Source: Strigamia acuminata (Eukaryota > Arthropoda > Chilopoda > Geophilomorpha > Linotaeniidae). From it: a stretch of 64,000 bases of DNA. The position numbers were made by a program, and so were the translations under genes. The stretch lies in NCBI GenBank assembly GCA_949358305.1, contig OX442314.1, forward strand, positions 35,769,608-35,833,607, given 5' to 3'. Of this stretch, positions 21,601-31,719 are shown one piece after another; within the stretch, counting starts at the first letter, position 1; every line of letters starts with the position of its first letter. The notes under the pieces are model-generated. The model saw only the letters and a list, made by a program, of their open reading frames with translations, was not told the DNA's origin and did not search any database.

Positions 21601-21940
21601 GAACCGCAAAGATGAAGAGAAAAAAAAGAATGCAGATGAAGAGAGGAAAAAGAATGCAGTAGTGGAAGAGAGCGGAGTAGTAGAGAGCAGAGTAGTAGAG
21701 AGCAGTGACGGTACCGACTCAGTAAAAGAAAGCGAATACAAAAGTGCTATAAGCGACGAATACAAAAGCGCTATAAGCTTCGAAGGCAGTGATACATTCA
21801 GGTTATCGCTAAGCGACGAAGGTGATCCTCCTGTCTGCTGCGCTATAAGCTTCGAAGGCAGTGATACATTCAGGTTATCGCTAAGCGACGAAGGTGATCC
21901 TCCTGTCTGCTGCACTACACTCGAGGGCGTTGCAATTTAG
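21470..21940 (+). CDS. Repeat-containing acidic protein exon
   Basis: This frame is open from a TAA at 21,467-21,469 through the last tandem units to a TAG at 21,940. After the array it reads KDEEKKKNADEERKKNAVVE, a charged helix, then a Ser/Glu-rich part. It ends in two identical 24-residue units containing ISFEGSDTFRLSLSDEG and PPVCC. The charged make-up suggests this frame, not the NSSEGTAM frame, is coding at least 3' of the array. The tail CTGTCTGCTGCACTACACTC recurs at 59,155, so this is a member of a repeated module. Function is unknown. Confidence 0.35.
   Translation, partial: FIRRNSNEFIRRNSNEFIRRNSNEFIRRNSNEFIRRNSNEFIKTNRKDEEKKKNADEERKKNAVVEESGVVESRVVESSDGTDSVKESEYKSAISDEYKSAISFEGSDTFRLSLSDEGDPPVCCAISFEGSDTFRLSLSDEGDPPVCCTTLEGVAI
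21770..21913 (+). repeat. 72-bp perfect tandem duplication
   Basis: Bases 21,770-21,841 and 21,842-21,913 are the same 72-base unit, 24 codons in the ORF above. No difference was seen, so the duplication is recent or maintained. Confidence 0.95.
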
Positions 21941-22151
21941 AACCAAATTCTTGTACAGACCTCGGTAAAAGTTACATGAGCTGTGATTATGTAAACATGG
22001 TAATTGAGAGCACGTGGCAAAGTGGTCTCATGGCTTGAGTTGAAAATTTGATGAACACATCCACCTTATTAGCTTTTTTTATTTAACTTTCTGGGGCCTT
22101 GGAATGGACAGAAACAAATGAGTTTTGTAAATTGTATATTTTCAGATAAAA

Positions 22152-22500
22152 ATGTTTGGCAATTTGATAAAGATATTTGGGCCCGAAGAGCAAGGTGATC
22201 CAGCAGCAATCACCATCTATCACATCTATAATCTCATCATGGAAATGAAAATTCCTTGATGTAAGGGATCAAGGAATCTATATGGACGATTTGATGTCTG
22301 GCGGCAACAACATTGCGGTCGCCATACGACATATTGTACTGTGGATTTACTCTATTTTTATTGCAGTTCATTCTCTATTGAAGAGCTGATTATATTATTT
22401 CCAAGTGTTCGACGCAATTAAACCAATTTGCCAGGAACTAACCGTAGCCAGAGAAGTGCACAACGAGGTGAATGCACACCAGCACGCCCATCCATATCAC
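22152..22500 (+). pseudogene. GDPA-family paralogue, subtype b
   Basis: A TATTTTCAG acceptor precedes the ATG at 22,152. The 35 codons MFGNLIKIFGPEEQGDPAAI and TIYHIYNLIMEM match the GDPAEITI motif region of the 1989 copy. A TGA at 22,257 overlaps a donor GTAAGG. An acceptor TTTTATTGCAG lies at 22,363 and a second exon begins SFSIEELIILFPSV with a Thr/Arg-rich end. The early stop and loss of the second half of the domain make it a likely pseudogene. Its better copy is at 59,737. Confidence 0.4.
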
Positions 22501-22564
22501 CTGCAAGTGTATGTCCGTCATTATTGTTATTATTATTTTTCATGATACGGAATAAAATATTAAA

Positions 22565-22905
22565 AACTTTGGCTTTGACATGACAAGTCTTGTTTTACAA
22601 TGTCAAAAACCAAAACTGATACATAATCAAGAAATGGATGGCCTGTGTCTGTATGTGCATTGCAAGACCCACTTGAAAATTGAAATACCCGAAATATGGA
22701 TCGATGTATTAGAGTATATGGAATGCAGTCTCGAATATCGATTAAATTTCATTTTTGGCAAATGCTACACTCATGCAGGCTGACAATACCAAATTGTATG
22801 CACTAATTTCGACTCATTTAATGGAATGCAGTCTTACAGAAGCCAAATCATTGGTCAAATTAACGTACAAAATCTATAAAAAGTGAAGCAAGAGTTATCA
22901 AGTTA
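22565..22905. repeat. Module C, copy 2
   Basis: Matches 16,500-16,880 closely, then breaks off at AGAGAGATAAAACTTCCTCC where module C at 16.9 kb continues differently. Bases 22,905-23,125 align loosely with 17,160-17,440. Confidence 0.6.
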
Positions 22906-23124
22906 TCAGAGAGATAAAACTTCCTCCTCTCACAAAGTGTGCGCCATTACAAATCAGGTTCGAACGTAGCCACGAAAGAACGTACTTTAAACGAACGAAA
23001 AAAATAAAAAAAAAAAGCACCAGTTAGATTTTAACATCAGCAACTTTGCGGAATTGAAATTAAACAAATAAAGTTATTTTCTGAGCTCATTGTAAATTTA
23101 CAGCTTTCACACTAACAAATATTT

Positions 23125-23475
23125 CATTCCAAATTAAGATTAGGCCTAAAATGGAATCCAAGAAATATTAACCAAAATTCAAACCTTCGACTCAAAATCC
23201 AACCTGAATCCAGCTCCTGGGTCATACATCGATACAATTCTCCATGAATACGATCGAAAAACAAATAGAAAATTGCGAAAATGCACGATAGAAACCCGAT
23301 AGAATACACGGCTGAAAGCGCGAAATGGAATGACAACACACTATTATGATGATAACAACACAATACACGTCACTGTTGCTATGCCGACGGAAAGCATCAC
23401 GATTGGTTGAAAATTACATAAGCTAATAACAGTTGTTCCTACCAGGCTGAGCCACAAAAACTCAGTGTCAAATCG
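23125..23475. repeat. Module A, third subtype, second copy
   Basis: Contains GATTAGGCCTAAAATGG, CCAGCTCCTGGGTCATACAT, CACGTCACTGTTGCTATGCC and CATCACGATTGGTTG. The CCAAT-box flank has one change relative to the 17.4 kb copy. Confidence 0.7.
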
Positions 23476-23549
23476 TTGAAAATTTCCAAACAAAAACTCA
23501 AATCATTGTGTTTGCCTGTGTTTTCCGATGTTGTTTATCACCACTCGAA

Positions 23550-23976
23550 TAAACTATACTCTGATCAACTTACAAGGTTGTACCTTCCCCCATTGGTTGA
23601 GCCATTTCACTTGTGCATTGATACAAAAAAGGAGATCAAAACACCAGAATTGCACTACATGTACAGACATTGTAATCGAGAAGAAAAATATTTAAAAACT
23701 GTTTGCTTTCCTGACAAAAGCAACCAATAAGCTAAACAAACATGTATTTTAAAATAAAAATAGTATAAACCTATTTTTTCTAAATAGAAAAAACATTTTA
23801 TTATACAATACAAATAAAATTTCATCATTTTAATCGTTAGAATAATCCAAAAAATAACAAAATAACAAAAACTACTTTTCTTGGTGGTAGCACTACGGTA
23901 GCACAGTAGGAGTAATGAGGCTCGGCCAATGGGAGAATGTACAACCTTGTAGTTGATCAGAGTACAGTTGAGTTTT
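23550..23976. mobile_element. Foldback or MITE-like element with 50-bp inverted ends
   Basis: CTCTGATCAACTTACAAGGT at 23,558 reappears inverted as ACCTTGTAGTTGATCAGAG ending at 23,966, and the match extends through the CCCATTGG/CCAATGGG stretch for about 50 bases with a few mismatches. The interior of roughly 320 bases is AT-rich and carries one short ORF ending YLKTVCFPDKSNQ. I could not find a convincing target-site duplication, so the class is unknown. Confidence 0.5.
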
Positions 23977-24059
23977 TTATTTTGACTCCATCGCGTTTTT
24001 TATTCAGATAAAACAATGAGCGTTGTTTAGTTGTGTCTCCACTCGTGTATATGTACCGG

Positions 24060-24458
24060 AATGACTAGAATTGAAGCCCCGGTCCCTTATGAGAAGAGGC
24101 ACTTCTGCACCAGAAAATAATAGCCTTCAAGCAGTGGTGGAGCACCCAGACAATGGTTCAGCAAGCTTTCAACAAACAGCAAGATCGATTCAGGGTGTAT
24201 GCTTACATCCATGGTGAAAGCGGAAAAGGTTCTTTCTTCATTCCCGCTGACGAAAGAATACAATCCACTGGCTCTCGGGGAGCTCATCAGCTCAAGGCTC
24301 GTTTCGGGTGTGAATCTGGTCAGAAAACCAACCTATCGTTTGGTGAAGTGTGTTTAGGGTATTCACAAAGCGACCCCGACACAGTTACGCCCAGTTTAAG
24401 AAGCCTGGATCGTAAATCCATACACATGTCATTAATCCATAGTACCGTAGGTAACTAA
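24060..24458 (+). repeat. Segment shared with 56,900-57,340; contains an ORF
   Basis: The stretch from ATTGAAGCCCCGGTCCC to AGTACCGTAGG aligns with 56,905-57,395, where it follows a Gypsy integrase C-terminal piece. Here an ATG at 24,153 opens 101 codons (VYAYIHGESGKGSFFIPADE and so on), but the 57 kb copy has stops in that frame. I treat it as repeat sequence, not as a gene. Confidence 0.4.
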
Positions 24459-24663
24459 TGCATTAAGTTGAAGAAACTGTATAGAACAGATCTTTTATCG
24501 ATGCTGAAGGTTTCAAATGCATCACATAATAAAATTATGATTGTGACGAATCGAAAATTCAAACAGAGTACAACTAATTTTAAACTGAATTTATTTATTT
24601 ATTTTTTTAAATTCAGGTTTTAGTTTTATAGAAATTTGAATTATTTGAGCAATTTACCAATGA

Positions 24664-24922
24664 CAATGACTGCTTGATAATGTATTCCATTTGTTTTTTG
24701 AATCAATTATAACGTTAGCAAGAACCTGTTTTCAATTGATGACAGAATAATTCTGTGATCAGATACATTGCAGCTTTTGTTTTTTTGGAAACCAGTTGCT
24801 TGATTGCACACTGTGCAGTGGTTTTATTTAGTCTCTCTTGGCCCTAGACAGAAGTTTCTAAGACCCCTTATGGGTCAGTTGTGCTAGCAATCCTAAACAG
24901 GTGCACTATTTACTAAATTTTT
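24664..24922. repeat. Direct repeat with 18,976-19,275
   Basis: Second copy of the block with GATGACAGAATAATTCTGTG and the CACACTGTGCAGTG palindrome. The copies part ways at a T-run just before the exon at 24,917. Confidence 0.65.
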
Positions 24923-25216
24923 TTTTTTAAAAATGCCGCGACGAAGGGCAAGGGCAAGGCCGCAGCGAAGGGCAACCGCAAGACCGCGGCCGAGGAGGCC
25001 AAGGCAGAGGCGGACATACTACTCTTGGAGGCTATCTTTAAAAGGGGCAAATCAAGTAGGAGGAAACAATTGGAGAAGTTGGTTCTAACAGAAGAATTTA
25101 AAAAGGTTTCGGATACCTTGAATGTAGAGAAACTTATTAAACGCGTCCAATATTTATATCAGACAAAAAAAATTGCCTTCCTGCAGATCCAGGAAAATGG
25201 ACAAGTCGGCACATAA
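24917..25216 (+). CDS. GC-rich Lys/Ala exon with helical C-terminus
   Basis: A T-run that could be a polypyrimidine tract precedes a frame open from 24,917 to the TAA at 25,216. The first 30 codons are strikingly GC-rich and read TKGKGKAAAKGNRKTAAEEA, like a histone-type tail. The remainder is AT-richer: FKRGKSSRRKQLEKLVL, EEFKKVSDTLNVEKLIKRVQ and a wing-like KIAFLQIQENG. No ATG is in frame upstream, so this is a 3' exon. The end could be a second small winged-helix type, which is only a guess. It sits about 190 bases before the coiled-coil exon. Confidence 0.4.
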   Translation: MFFFKNAATKGKGKAAAKGNRKTAAEEAKAEADILLLEAIFKRGKSSRRKQLEKLVLTEEFKKVSDTLNVEKLIKRVQYLYQTKKIAFLQIQENGQVGT

Positions 25217-25408
25217 TTATTACTTTTATAAATATACAACACAATGATCTCGTGCGACATTGCCTTTACTCTATGCTAGAACCACAGCCTTAACAGCCTG
25301 CACTTTGTATTTTTCATTCTTTCGGATTCCAAATTCCACAGTACACTGTTTCTTTCCCTTTGATAACTAAACACTAAACACCTACTCTTTCGTTTCGTCT
25401 TTAGGGTT

Positions 25409-25606
25409 ATGAGGAGTAGCAACAGACGACGAAAGTTGATTCAGAAGAGAAGGTGCAACGAGTTAGAGCAACTCAAATCACAATTCTTGGAACGGGTCCA
25501 ACGAAAAATCAACGTGTACGAAGACCAAAACTATCGCGGAGGTCACCCTCTCAGGCAAGAAAGCTGGAACGGCTATTGTGCTCAGACGGTTTTTAGATTA
25601 TATTAA
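25409..25606 (+). pseudogene. Coiled-coil exon (NELEQL family)
   Basis: After the acceptor CGTTTCGTCTTTAG (25,404) the frame reads RSSNRRRKLIQKRRCNELEQ then LKSQFLERVQRKINVYEDQN, a heptad-like basic helix. The frame is lost after the YRGG stretch, where the 60.2 kb copy has EEENYAEVTRLEAVNPAEAR. The exon follows GDPA subtype b in the 60 kb copy, so it may be the 3' exon of that gene. Confidence 0.45.
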
Positions 25607-25700
25607 ATATTTAGATAGTACTTTGTTTTAGATGTTTAGAAAGTATTTTGTTTCACTTTTAGACGTATAAATAAATAGTAATGAAAAATAAGACCACCTA

Positions 25701-25838
25701 AAATGATTAGACAAATAGGAGATTTCATAATGAGTTTCCTCTACGACGGTGATCCAGCAGAAATTACAATTTTCGACATCTGTGATATTGACAAGTTGAT
25801 TGGAACAAGAAGAGACAATTGCTTGATTAAGAAAAGTT
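25701..25838 (+). pseudogene. GDPA-family copy with internal deletion
   Basis: ATG and the first 31 codons are kept (MIRQIGDFIMSFLYDGDPAE, ITIFDICDI). The middle of the domain is deleted in frame so that CDI joins DKLIGTRRDNCLIKKS and a TAA. The deleted part would remove the middle helices of the putative winged helix, so the product is unlikely to work. Confidence 0.6.
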
Positions 25839-25913
25839 AAAAAAGTATTTTTTTATTTTTGTTGATCGATTTGATTTGTATGTTATTTTTTTTAAAGAAC
25901 GGAAATTCGCATA

Positions 25914-26254
25914 AAAGATTAAAGGAAAATACCAATTTTTTTGGTGAATGTCGTCGAGGCTACAGTGGAATAGAGTTCACAGAAGTGGCTAACGCAAGTG
26001 TAACTTGCGTTTGGTATTTCAAATACAAAGGCCAAATTACAAATGATGTGGATCGATACACATACTGCGATTCAAAATGCTTTGGCAAAGGAAGAAGAAG
26101 AACAGGATATCAAACACCTGGACACACAAAGGCAAAGTCTGTTATCAAGTCAGTTTGGATCCAGTTAGTCGTCCAGGGCATTTTTCTTCTCAGGCACATA
26201 ATTGTAAAGTCTGCGATTTCGACAGCAAATAAAAATATTTTAAATTCAGTCTGA
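25914..26254 (+). CDS. Cys-rich protein exon, longest copy
   Basis: The frame reads NSHKRLKENTNFFGECRRGY, then ANASVTCVWYFKYKGQ, then DRYTYCDSKCFGKGRRRTGY and stays open to a TGA at 26,254. Four Cys and several Trp/Tyr residues suggest a small zinc-binding or disulfide domain; I could not match it to a known one. The C-terminal part after KSVW may be non-coding. The matching exon is truncated at 2,514, 12,627 and 61,333. Confidence 0.4.
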
Positions 26255-26354
26255 TAAATAATCAAAATAATGCCCAAGACGAAAAAACTAAAATTAAAAG
26301 TCTGTGAAAATTCATCAGGAATAGATGAAAATGGTGAGCAGGAATCTCGGAACA

Positions 26355-28190
26355 ATTTCTTTTAAAAAAATTGTACGAAGCCAGAGACGAAAACGTCGTT
26401 TTAAACTTTAAGGACGGGAACGTAAATGCCCACAAAGTTTGCGCATTTGAGGCAGCGCATTTGCAATGCGCACATGTGGTCCCCGCCCAACATAAGCAAC
26501 CACCAATTCAGATGAAGCTATTCGCCAGTTACAGGAGAATAGAACTTTAGTCAGGAATACTTTGGAGCAATATAGAATTGCATTGCTTTCATCTTTTGTC
26601 AGCTAGAAGCTTCTTGACCACTTGTCACAAGGACAATCGTGGGTTTCATGACCAATTCGCAGACAGTTGAAACACAGACGGTTTTGGTTGACTATCCGTA
26701 GTACCAAACATCGCAAATAGCTTAGGTCATAGTGTCCGAATACAAAGAACAAGAGAATCTTTTTCGTGACTTATTAAACTTAACTTTCTTAGATAGCATT
26801 AAGAGTGCAGTTTTCTGCGCGTCTTTTGCTCCGTAGCACCTTATTAACTTCACAAAGGTGAAAATAGGTGAGAATTAAGGGTTAGTCAAATCAGTTTTTT
26901 TTTATTTAATCAAGAGAATGACCACTTGAAAGTACTTGAATGACTAAACGCTTACTTTCATAAACAATAAGAATAGAATAATCTAGAATCCCCACTAATG
27001 GGCTACACTCCTGAATAACTTAATCAGTGCAATCCGCTGCTTAATTTCTTTAGATGCAGAAATGGTTGGCATTCATGTCGCTCAACTTCCTTTTGTTTGC
27101 CGGGAAGACCTCCTGAACGGAGTTGAAAGGTTAACCTTTATAGGACATTGGGAGCGGTGATTTGAGAAATGAGTCCAAATAACACAATCATACAGTAGAT
27201 TGAAAGATTCACAAGGAATCAATCAATAAAACAAACCGGGAATTTTTGGATAACATGAGAAAACTTATAATACTACTTATGAGTAGTTTTCCAATTTTCC
27301 AATAGACACTTAGATAACAGGTCTGGTATCCATTCCGCATGGTCAGACACAAGGGAGAGAGAGTCACATAGGTAATGGAAATAGAAAAATACATCCTTAG
27401 TAAATAGTCACAGGAAAAGTTCCAGAAAAATTTACAGTGGTCAAATGTTTGGATTTGAGTCACTGCATTTTTACATTCCTCGTGAATTGAAAGGTCCAAT
27501 TTCGGTCAGCAGCTGCCGACACCTTAGATCTTAGAATTAGTTGAGTTCAAATCTGGTCAGAAGCTACCGGGATTTGTTTCAAAGAATAGGAGGTTCAAGC
27601 TCAGAAAACCAGTTTTTTGACACCTAGCATAATAGATGAACACAAAAATAGATACGCGACTCAGGTCGTGACGAACACAAAAACCCCAAAAAGGAAAATA
27701 ATTAAGGGCAACACACGTTAATTGAAACTCCCCTTATTAGTATTTTAAATTGGGTCAGTTAGGAGAAATGTGAAGAGACATTTTGAATAGCTAGATTTCC
27801 ATCTTAAATCGCCTATCAAGTTTTAAGTTAAGGGAAATAATTTACATCAAGACTTGGTCTACTTGAGAAATGACAGTGGGTCATTTAAGATCATACAGTT
27901 CCATTATTGGAGAGAATTTTGGAATTGAGGAAAGAAAAAAAACTAATTGACCGTCCATTTATATCGAAGTTGGTTGTCGGATTGATGTGAGGTTAATTCG
28001 AAATTGATTTACCTGGTGATGGTCTCTTGGAATTTCAATCAGCACAGGAGATATCCTTGGATCCTCGAATAAAAGTTGCATGTTCATAGGTCAGCCCTTG
28101 GGTATTAAAAACAATTAGTTGAATCAAAAGAAAAATGTAGAGAAGAGAAATTGAATTTGGAAAGGCAATTTATCAAAGACATTTTTGAGA
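26355..28190. other. No gene recognised; single-copy looking
   Basis: I found no open frame of note and none of the modules that fill the rest of the window. The ORF on the minus strand at 27,209-27,499 has no features of a real protein. This is probably intergenic host sequence. Confidence 0.5.
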
Positions 28191-28806
28191 TTAACCCTCA
28201 GATGGGCAACAATGTACCAATTTTGGGACAACACTCTTCTTGAATAGGAAAACTTTTTTTTGGTTTAATATAATTTTCTGAAAATTTCTGACTTTGTTCA
28301 CACAACCATAGAGTTTGTCTAAAAAAAAATTTGGAGTGTTCTGTATGTTATTTATTTATTTATTCACTTTTTAAAATTCTGCCCCTTAGAAATCCCAGCT
28401 TAAATTTAAGTTGGCTTCTCCCAATCAAATAAAAGCGCTTCTACTAAGTGCTTCCAATTTTTACCAGCTGACGCCGTATGGCGCTAGTAGTCCAACACAT
28501 GTGATTACGGTATGATTACGGTTCCATTTCTGGCTAAAATATACATTTAAAATTAAATTTTTTAGGACAAATTAAACTTTTTCACTTAAAATTAAATTTT
28601 TTAGGATAAATTAAACATTTTCACTTAAAATTAATTTTCTTGGCTTAAAAATAATTTCAACAACAGTAGCGCCAAGTGCGACAATTGTTCGCACTACCCT
28701 AACAGCGCTTCAGCTAACGGCCTTCCGGATTTAATTATTTTGTCCCAAATTTGGTGCATTATGGCACCAAAGTGTCGTCTTTGGAGATTGCCCATCTGAG
28801 GGTTAA
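28191..28806. mobile_element. piggyBac-like MITE with TTAA target duplication
   Basis: TTAA (28,191-28,194) is followed by CCCTCAGATGGGCAA. The right end is the exact inverted form TTGCCCATCTGAGGG followed by TTAA (28,803-28,806). A second inverted match, CCAATTTTGGGACAA against TTTGTCCCAAATTTGG, extends the ends imperfectly to about 45 bases. The 608-base interior has no transposase ORF and contains a repeated unit of about 39 bases (CTTAAAATTAAATTTTTTAG). TTAA duplications and CCC(T/A)-starting ends are hallmarks of the piggyBac superfamily. It is a non-autonomous element. Confidence 0.85.
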
Positions 28807-29034
28807 AAGAGAAAGAAAGTTTTATTTCCCACAAAGATAAAATACAGTTCTTTAAGAGAGAAAACTATTATACAGTATAGTTTTAGACATAGGAAGTGGC
28901 AGTTTCTTTCGTTTCGGCGGGAGCGCTGTTGCGAATTGATTCGAAACAGGAAAGGCCTCTCGTTATAAAGGAAATCTTTGCATGCACAGGAAATTTACTA
29001 GAGAAAGAAGGAAAATATATTTGTTATATTTTAC

Positions 29035-29712
29035 CTGCCAATCTGGCGTCAATCCGTTGACAGTGCGGTAAATTCCGAAGGTAATCGTGTCGAATCTGAT
29101 TCGTAATTGTTGACGAGGTCGATGATAACTGAAAAGCAAAGGTCAGGTTTTTAATAATCGTTGTTAAAAACATAGAATTGCGAGAGGTCACTTATCTGAT
29201 GGTTTGGGTCACCCTAATCGATCCGAGGTTCAGAGTCCCAGGTCGGTAACGGGGTAATCTGTAAGAAATAATCATTTAATTAGAAATAGAGAATTATACA
29301 GTCGTTAATGGCGTTTGTTTAGCACGTACGAATTAAATAAGACGGATCGCAGGAGGGACGGGTGTCACAGACCCGGTTCCGAGTAGTGGAGGCTGTAATG
29401 AGACGTTATTGTTAGAATAAATTATCTACTCAAGTTGTTAATCGTTATTGTTTTCTTACCGATAATTTATCCGTTGTTTTTAAACCTGTTGTGAAATGCG
29501 AGGAGTGAGTTGAGAGTCGGAGTGAGCATGACCGGTGTTCAAGGCGGCTGAAAATACAGTAACAAGCTTAGTGTTAGAATAATAAATTTCGATCGTTTCT
29601 ATTTAGTGTAGCTACCGTGTGAGACACCCGTTTCGATCTGAGGAATCGAGGGGATAAAGATCCACGCGATCTTATGGTGTTTTCAACGGGCAGCGTCAGT
29701 TAAGTCGGCCAT
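29035..29712 (-). CDS. Possible five-exon gene, unrecognised
   Basis: Reading leftward, exons are 29,712-29,688 (ATG, MADLTDAA), 29,547-29,486, 29,392-29,373, 29,258-29,196 and 29,128-29,035. All four junctions keep one open frame, with acceptors ATTTTCAG, CATTACAG, TTCTTACAG and GCTTTTCAG. The last two exons contain RYRPGTLNLGSIRVTQTIS and RPRQQLRIRFDTITFGIYRT. The fourth donor is CAG|ATAAGT, one base from the ideal CAG|GTAAGT. The third exon is only 20 nt. After 29,035 there is either a 37-nt intron followed directly by TAA or a read-through of 23 more codons. I do not recognise the protein. The Gypsy element sits about 390 bases upstream of the ATG. Confidence 0.35.
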
Positions 29713-30101
29713 TTGTTAGATACGGGCACTCGGTTCACTCTCGCCCTCACTTACGTTTCGTATTAACTATCCCTTGTATGTAATTAATAGATTTGGTATA
29801 TTTACATAAATTAATTACTAATTAGATTTAAATTTAATGGTCGAATGTATTTTGGCATGAGACTAGATAAAGACGGGAGACGAAGTTGGGATGACGTCGT
29901 ATTCACGAATGACGTCAGAATGCAGAGTATACGATGTTTTTGTCTAAGTTAAGCTTTATCCGTTAAGTTTGCGGGCAAATAATACTGTTAATTAGATTGA
30001 TTCTTGATGTACTAAATTGTTCTTTAATTTGGCGAAGGATTTCTTGTATAATTGTTGACAACTCCGCGCAAATCGATAAGTTAAGTGACGTGATTTGTTA
30101 A

Positions 30102-30105
30102 CGCT
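30102..30105. repeat. Target-site duplication, left (CGCT)
   Basis: CGCT precedes the LTR beginning TGTTGTGATC at 30,106, and CGCT follows the other LTR at 44,456-44,459. Because the LTR ends in A, a 5-bp reading ACGCT is also possible. Confidence 0.85.
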
Positions 30106-31615
30106 TGTTGTGATCTCAAATGTCACCTTTGCAAATGAGATACAACGGGTTGCCACGACGGGTCTTATCAAAACCTGAATATTCTTCTAATATTCTAAAC
30201 AGATAACTCCAAATGAGGAGAAATATTAATGATTAAATTAATACTCCTTCTCAGACTAAAACTGACTGATAAATCTGGTTTTGTTAATAAAATACACTTT
30301 TGGTTGTTTTAAATGAATATTTGTTATTTATTCAGGGTGCAAATTGGGTGAATTATACAAATAATGTTAAATTAAACAATACTACTTGAAATAATGCAAA
30401 TCGTTAGTAATAATATGGAAAATAATAGAAACAATCTTCTCTCGCGGCGTGGCTGGCTTGCGACGTCGTGTTTCTCCTTTTGTTGCAGATGGCAACGAAA
30501 ATAACTCGCAAATGGCGAGAATAGGGCCGAAATATTCGGAGAAAACGTGGTTTTCACACGTAAACCGGCTCTACTCACGACTCTGCTTAATCTCCTCCTC
30601 GGCGGCTGGCTGTTCAGGTAATTTCTCGGGCTTGAGAAATTCCGTGGCGGCTGGTCGTCGTGGTTCGTCTCGGGCGGCGTCTCGCAATTCGGGTCCCGTG
30701 GTGGTTCCGTAGGCTGCGGCGATGTCGTCCGTCTCTCGTACGTCTCACACAGTAAATCTCGTATCGCTACTCGATTTCTTCTTGATTAAACGCTCAAGGA
30801 GGCGCCCGCTTGTTAAAGTCCAAGGCTAAGACTCCCTTGCTCTGAGTGCAAAGATAAACTCCCAAATTGTTACACACAATTTGGCTTCAAAACTCTGAAA
30901 TCTCAACTCAAACTGGCTGTTTGAGCAAGATAAATCTAGCTGACAAATCCTGTACAGCAAGACAAATATCTAGCTAATGAATCCCAATTAGCAAGATGAA
31001 ACCTAGCTGCTTTACCCTATCAGCAAGGTGAATCCAAATTCCTTTGGTGCAGGATAATCACAATCATATTATTACTGGGTTTGTAGAAACACTGGAGCAA
31101 AATATGACATGACTGGTACTGGTGAAAAGGAGACTTGAACTGAGGTTGTGGGAGCAATTTCTCCCAGAACTCCTAGGTGAATTGCACCACAACTCCTTAT
31201 ACGAATTTAGATTGCGCCATAACCCTTTATCCGGGAGCAGGATGCACATCCTGTGCACCATCCAGGGCTGGTTGCTGTGGTGATTTTGCATCACCTGTTC
31301 TCATTGCTCAATGTGGTGCAATATTAAGTATGATTGAGAGAATAAAGAAATTAGTCTTTTTTATATAAGAAATAAAACATCAAAATATTTATTCTGCTTT
31401 TATTATACAGGAAAGGCTGTTTATATGGAAAAACGTAGTGATCTCTCTCTAATATTTCGCAATTTGGTCCTTTATATACTGTCAAACTCTTTAATCACCT
31501 CAACTTTCAGGAAAACACACTTAAAAATCACTTTTGCACACGATAAAATATTAAAACACGATTTCAAAACTAAACGGTCCTTCAAATCTTCTCAGTGACC
31601 ATCAGGGTCACTGCA
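30106..31615 (-). repeat. 3' LTR (in element orientation)
   Basis: Starts TGTTGTGATC and ends GGGTCACTGCA, with the TG...CA ends of retroviral LTRs. It differs from the other LTR at 30,157 (G/A), 30,539 (G/A) and 30,913 (C/T), 0.2 percent. It contains about three and a half imperfect 33-base units starting AGCAAGA at 30,924-31,034, and a TATATAAAGG on the minus strand near 31,470. ORFs inside the LTR are not conserved retroviral genes. Its transcription direction points at the possible gene at 29.0-29.7 kb. Confidence 0.97.
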
Positions 31616-31631
31616 CTTCCCCTCTTTTTTT
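31616..31631 (-). promoter_or_regulatory. Polypurine tract
   Basis: On the minus strand AAAAAAAGAGGGGAAG directly abuts the 3' LTR. This is where second-strand synthesis is primed in LTR retroelements. Confidence 0.9.
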
Positions 31632-31719
31632 GGTCTGATGCGCCATCCAAATTTCTTTCTTTGCCTAACCGCACGATCCCTGTTGGAACGGCAGTAGCAG
31701 AGGCCTTTTCCTGCTCTTT

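Noticed and set aside
30449-31368. Short ORFs inside both LTRs
   Set aside because: They are identical in both LTRs because the LTRs are copies. They lack start context or any known motif, and LTRs rarely code.
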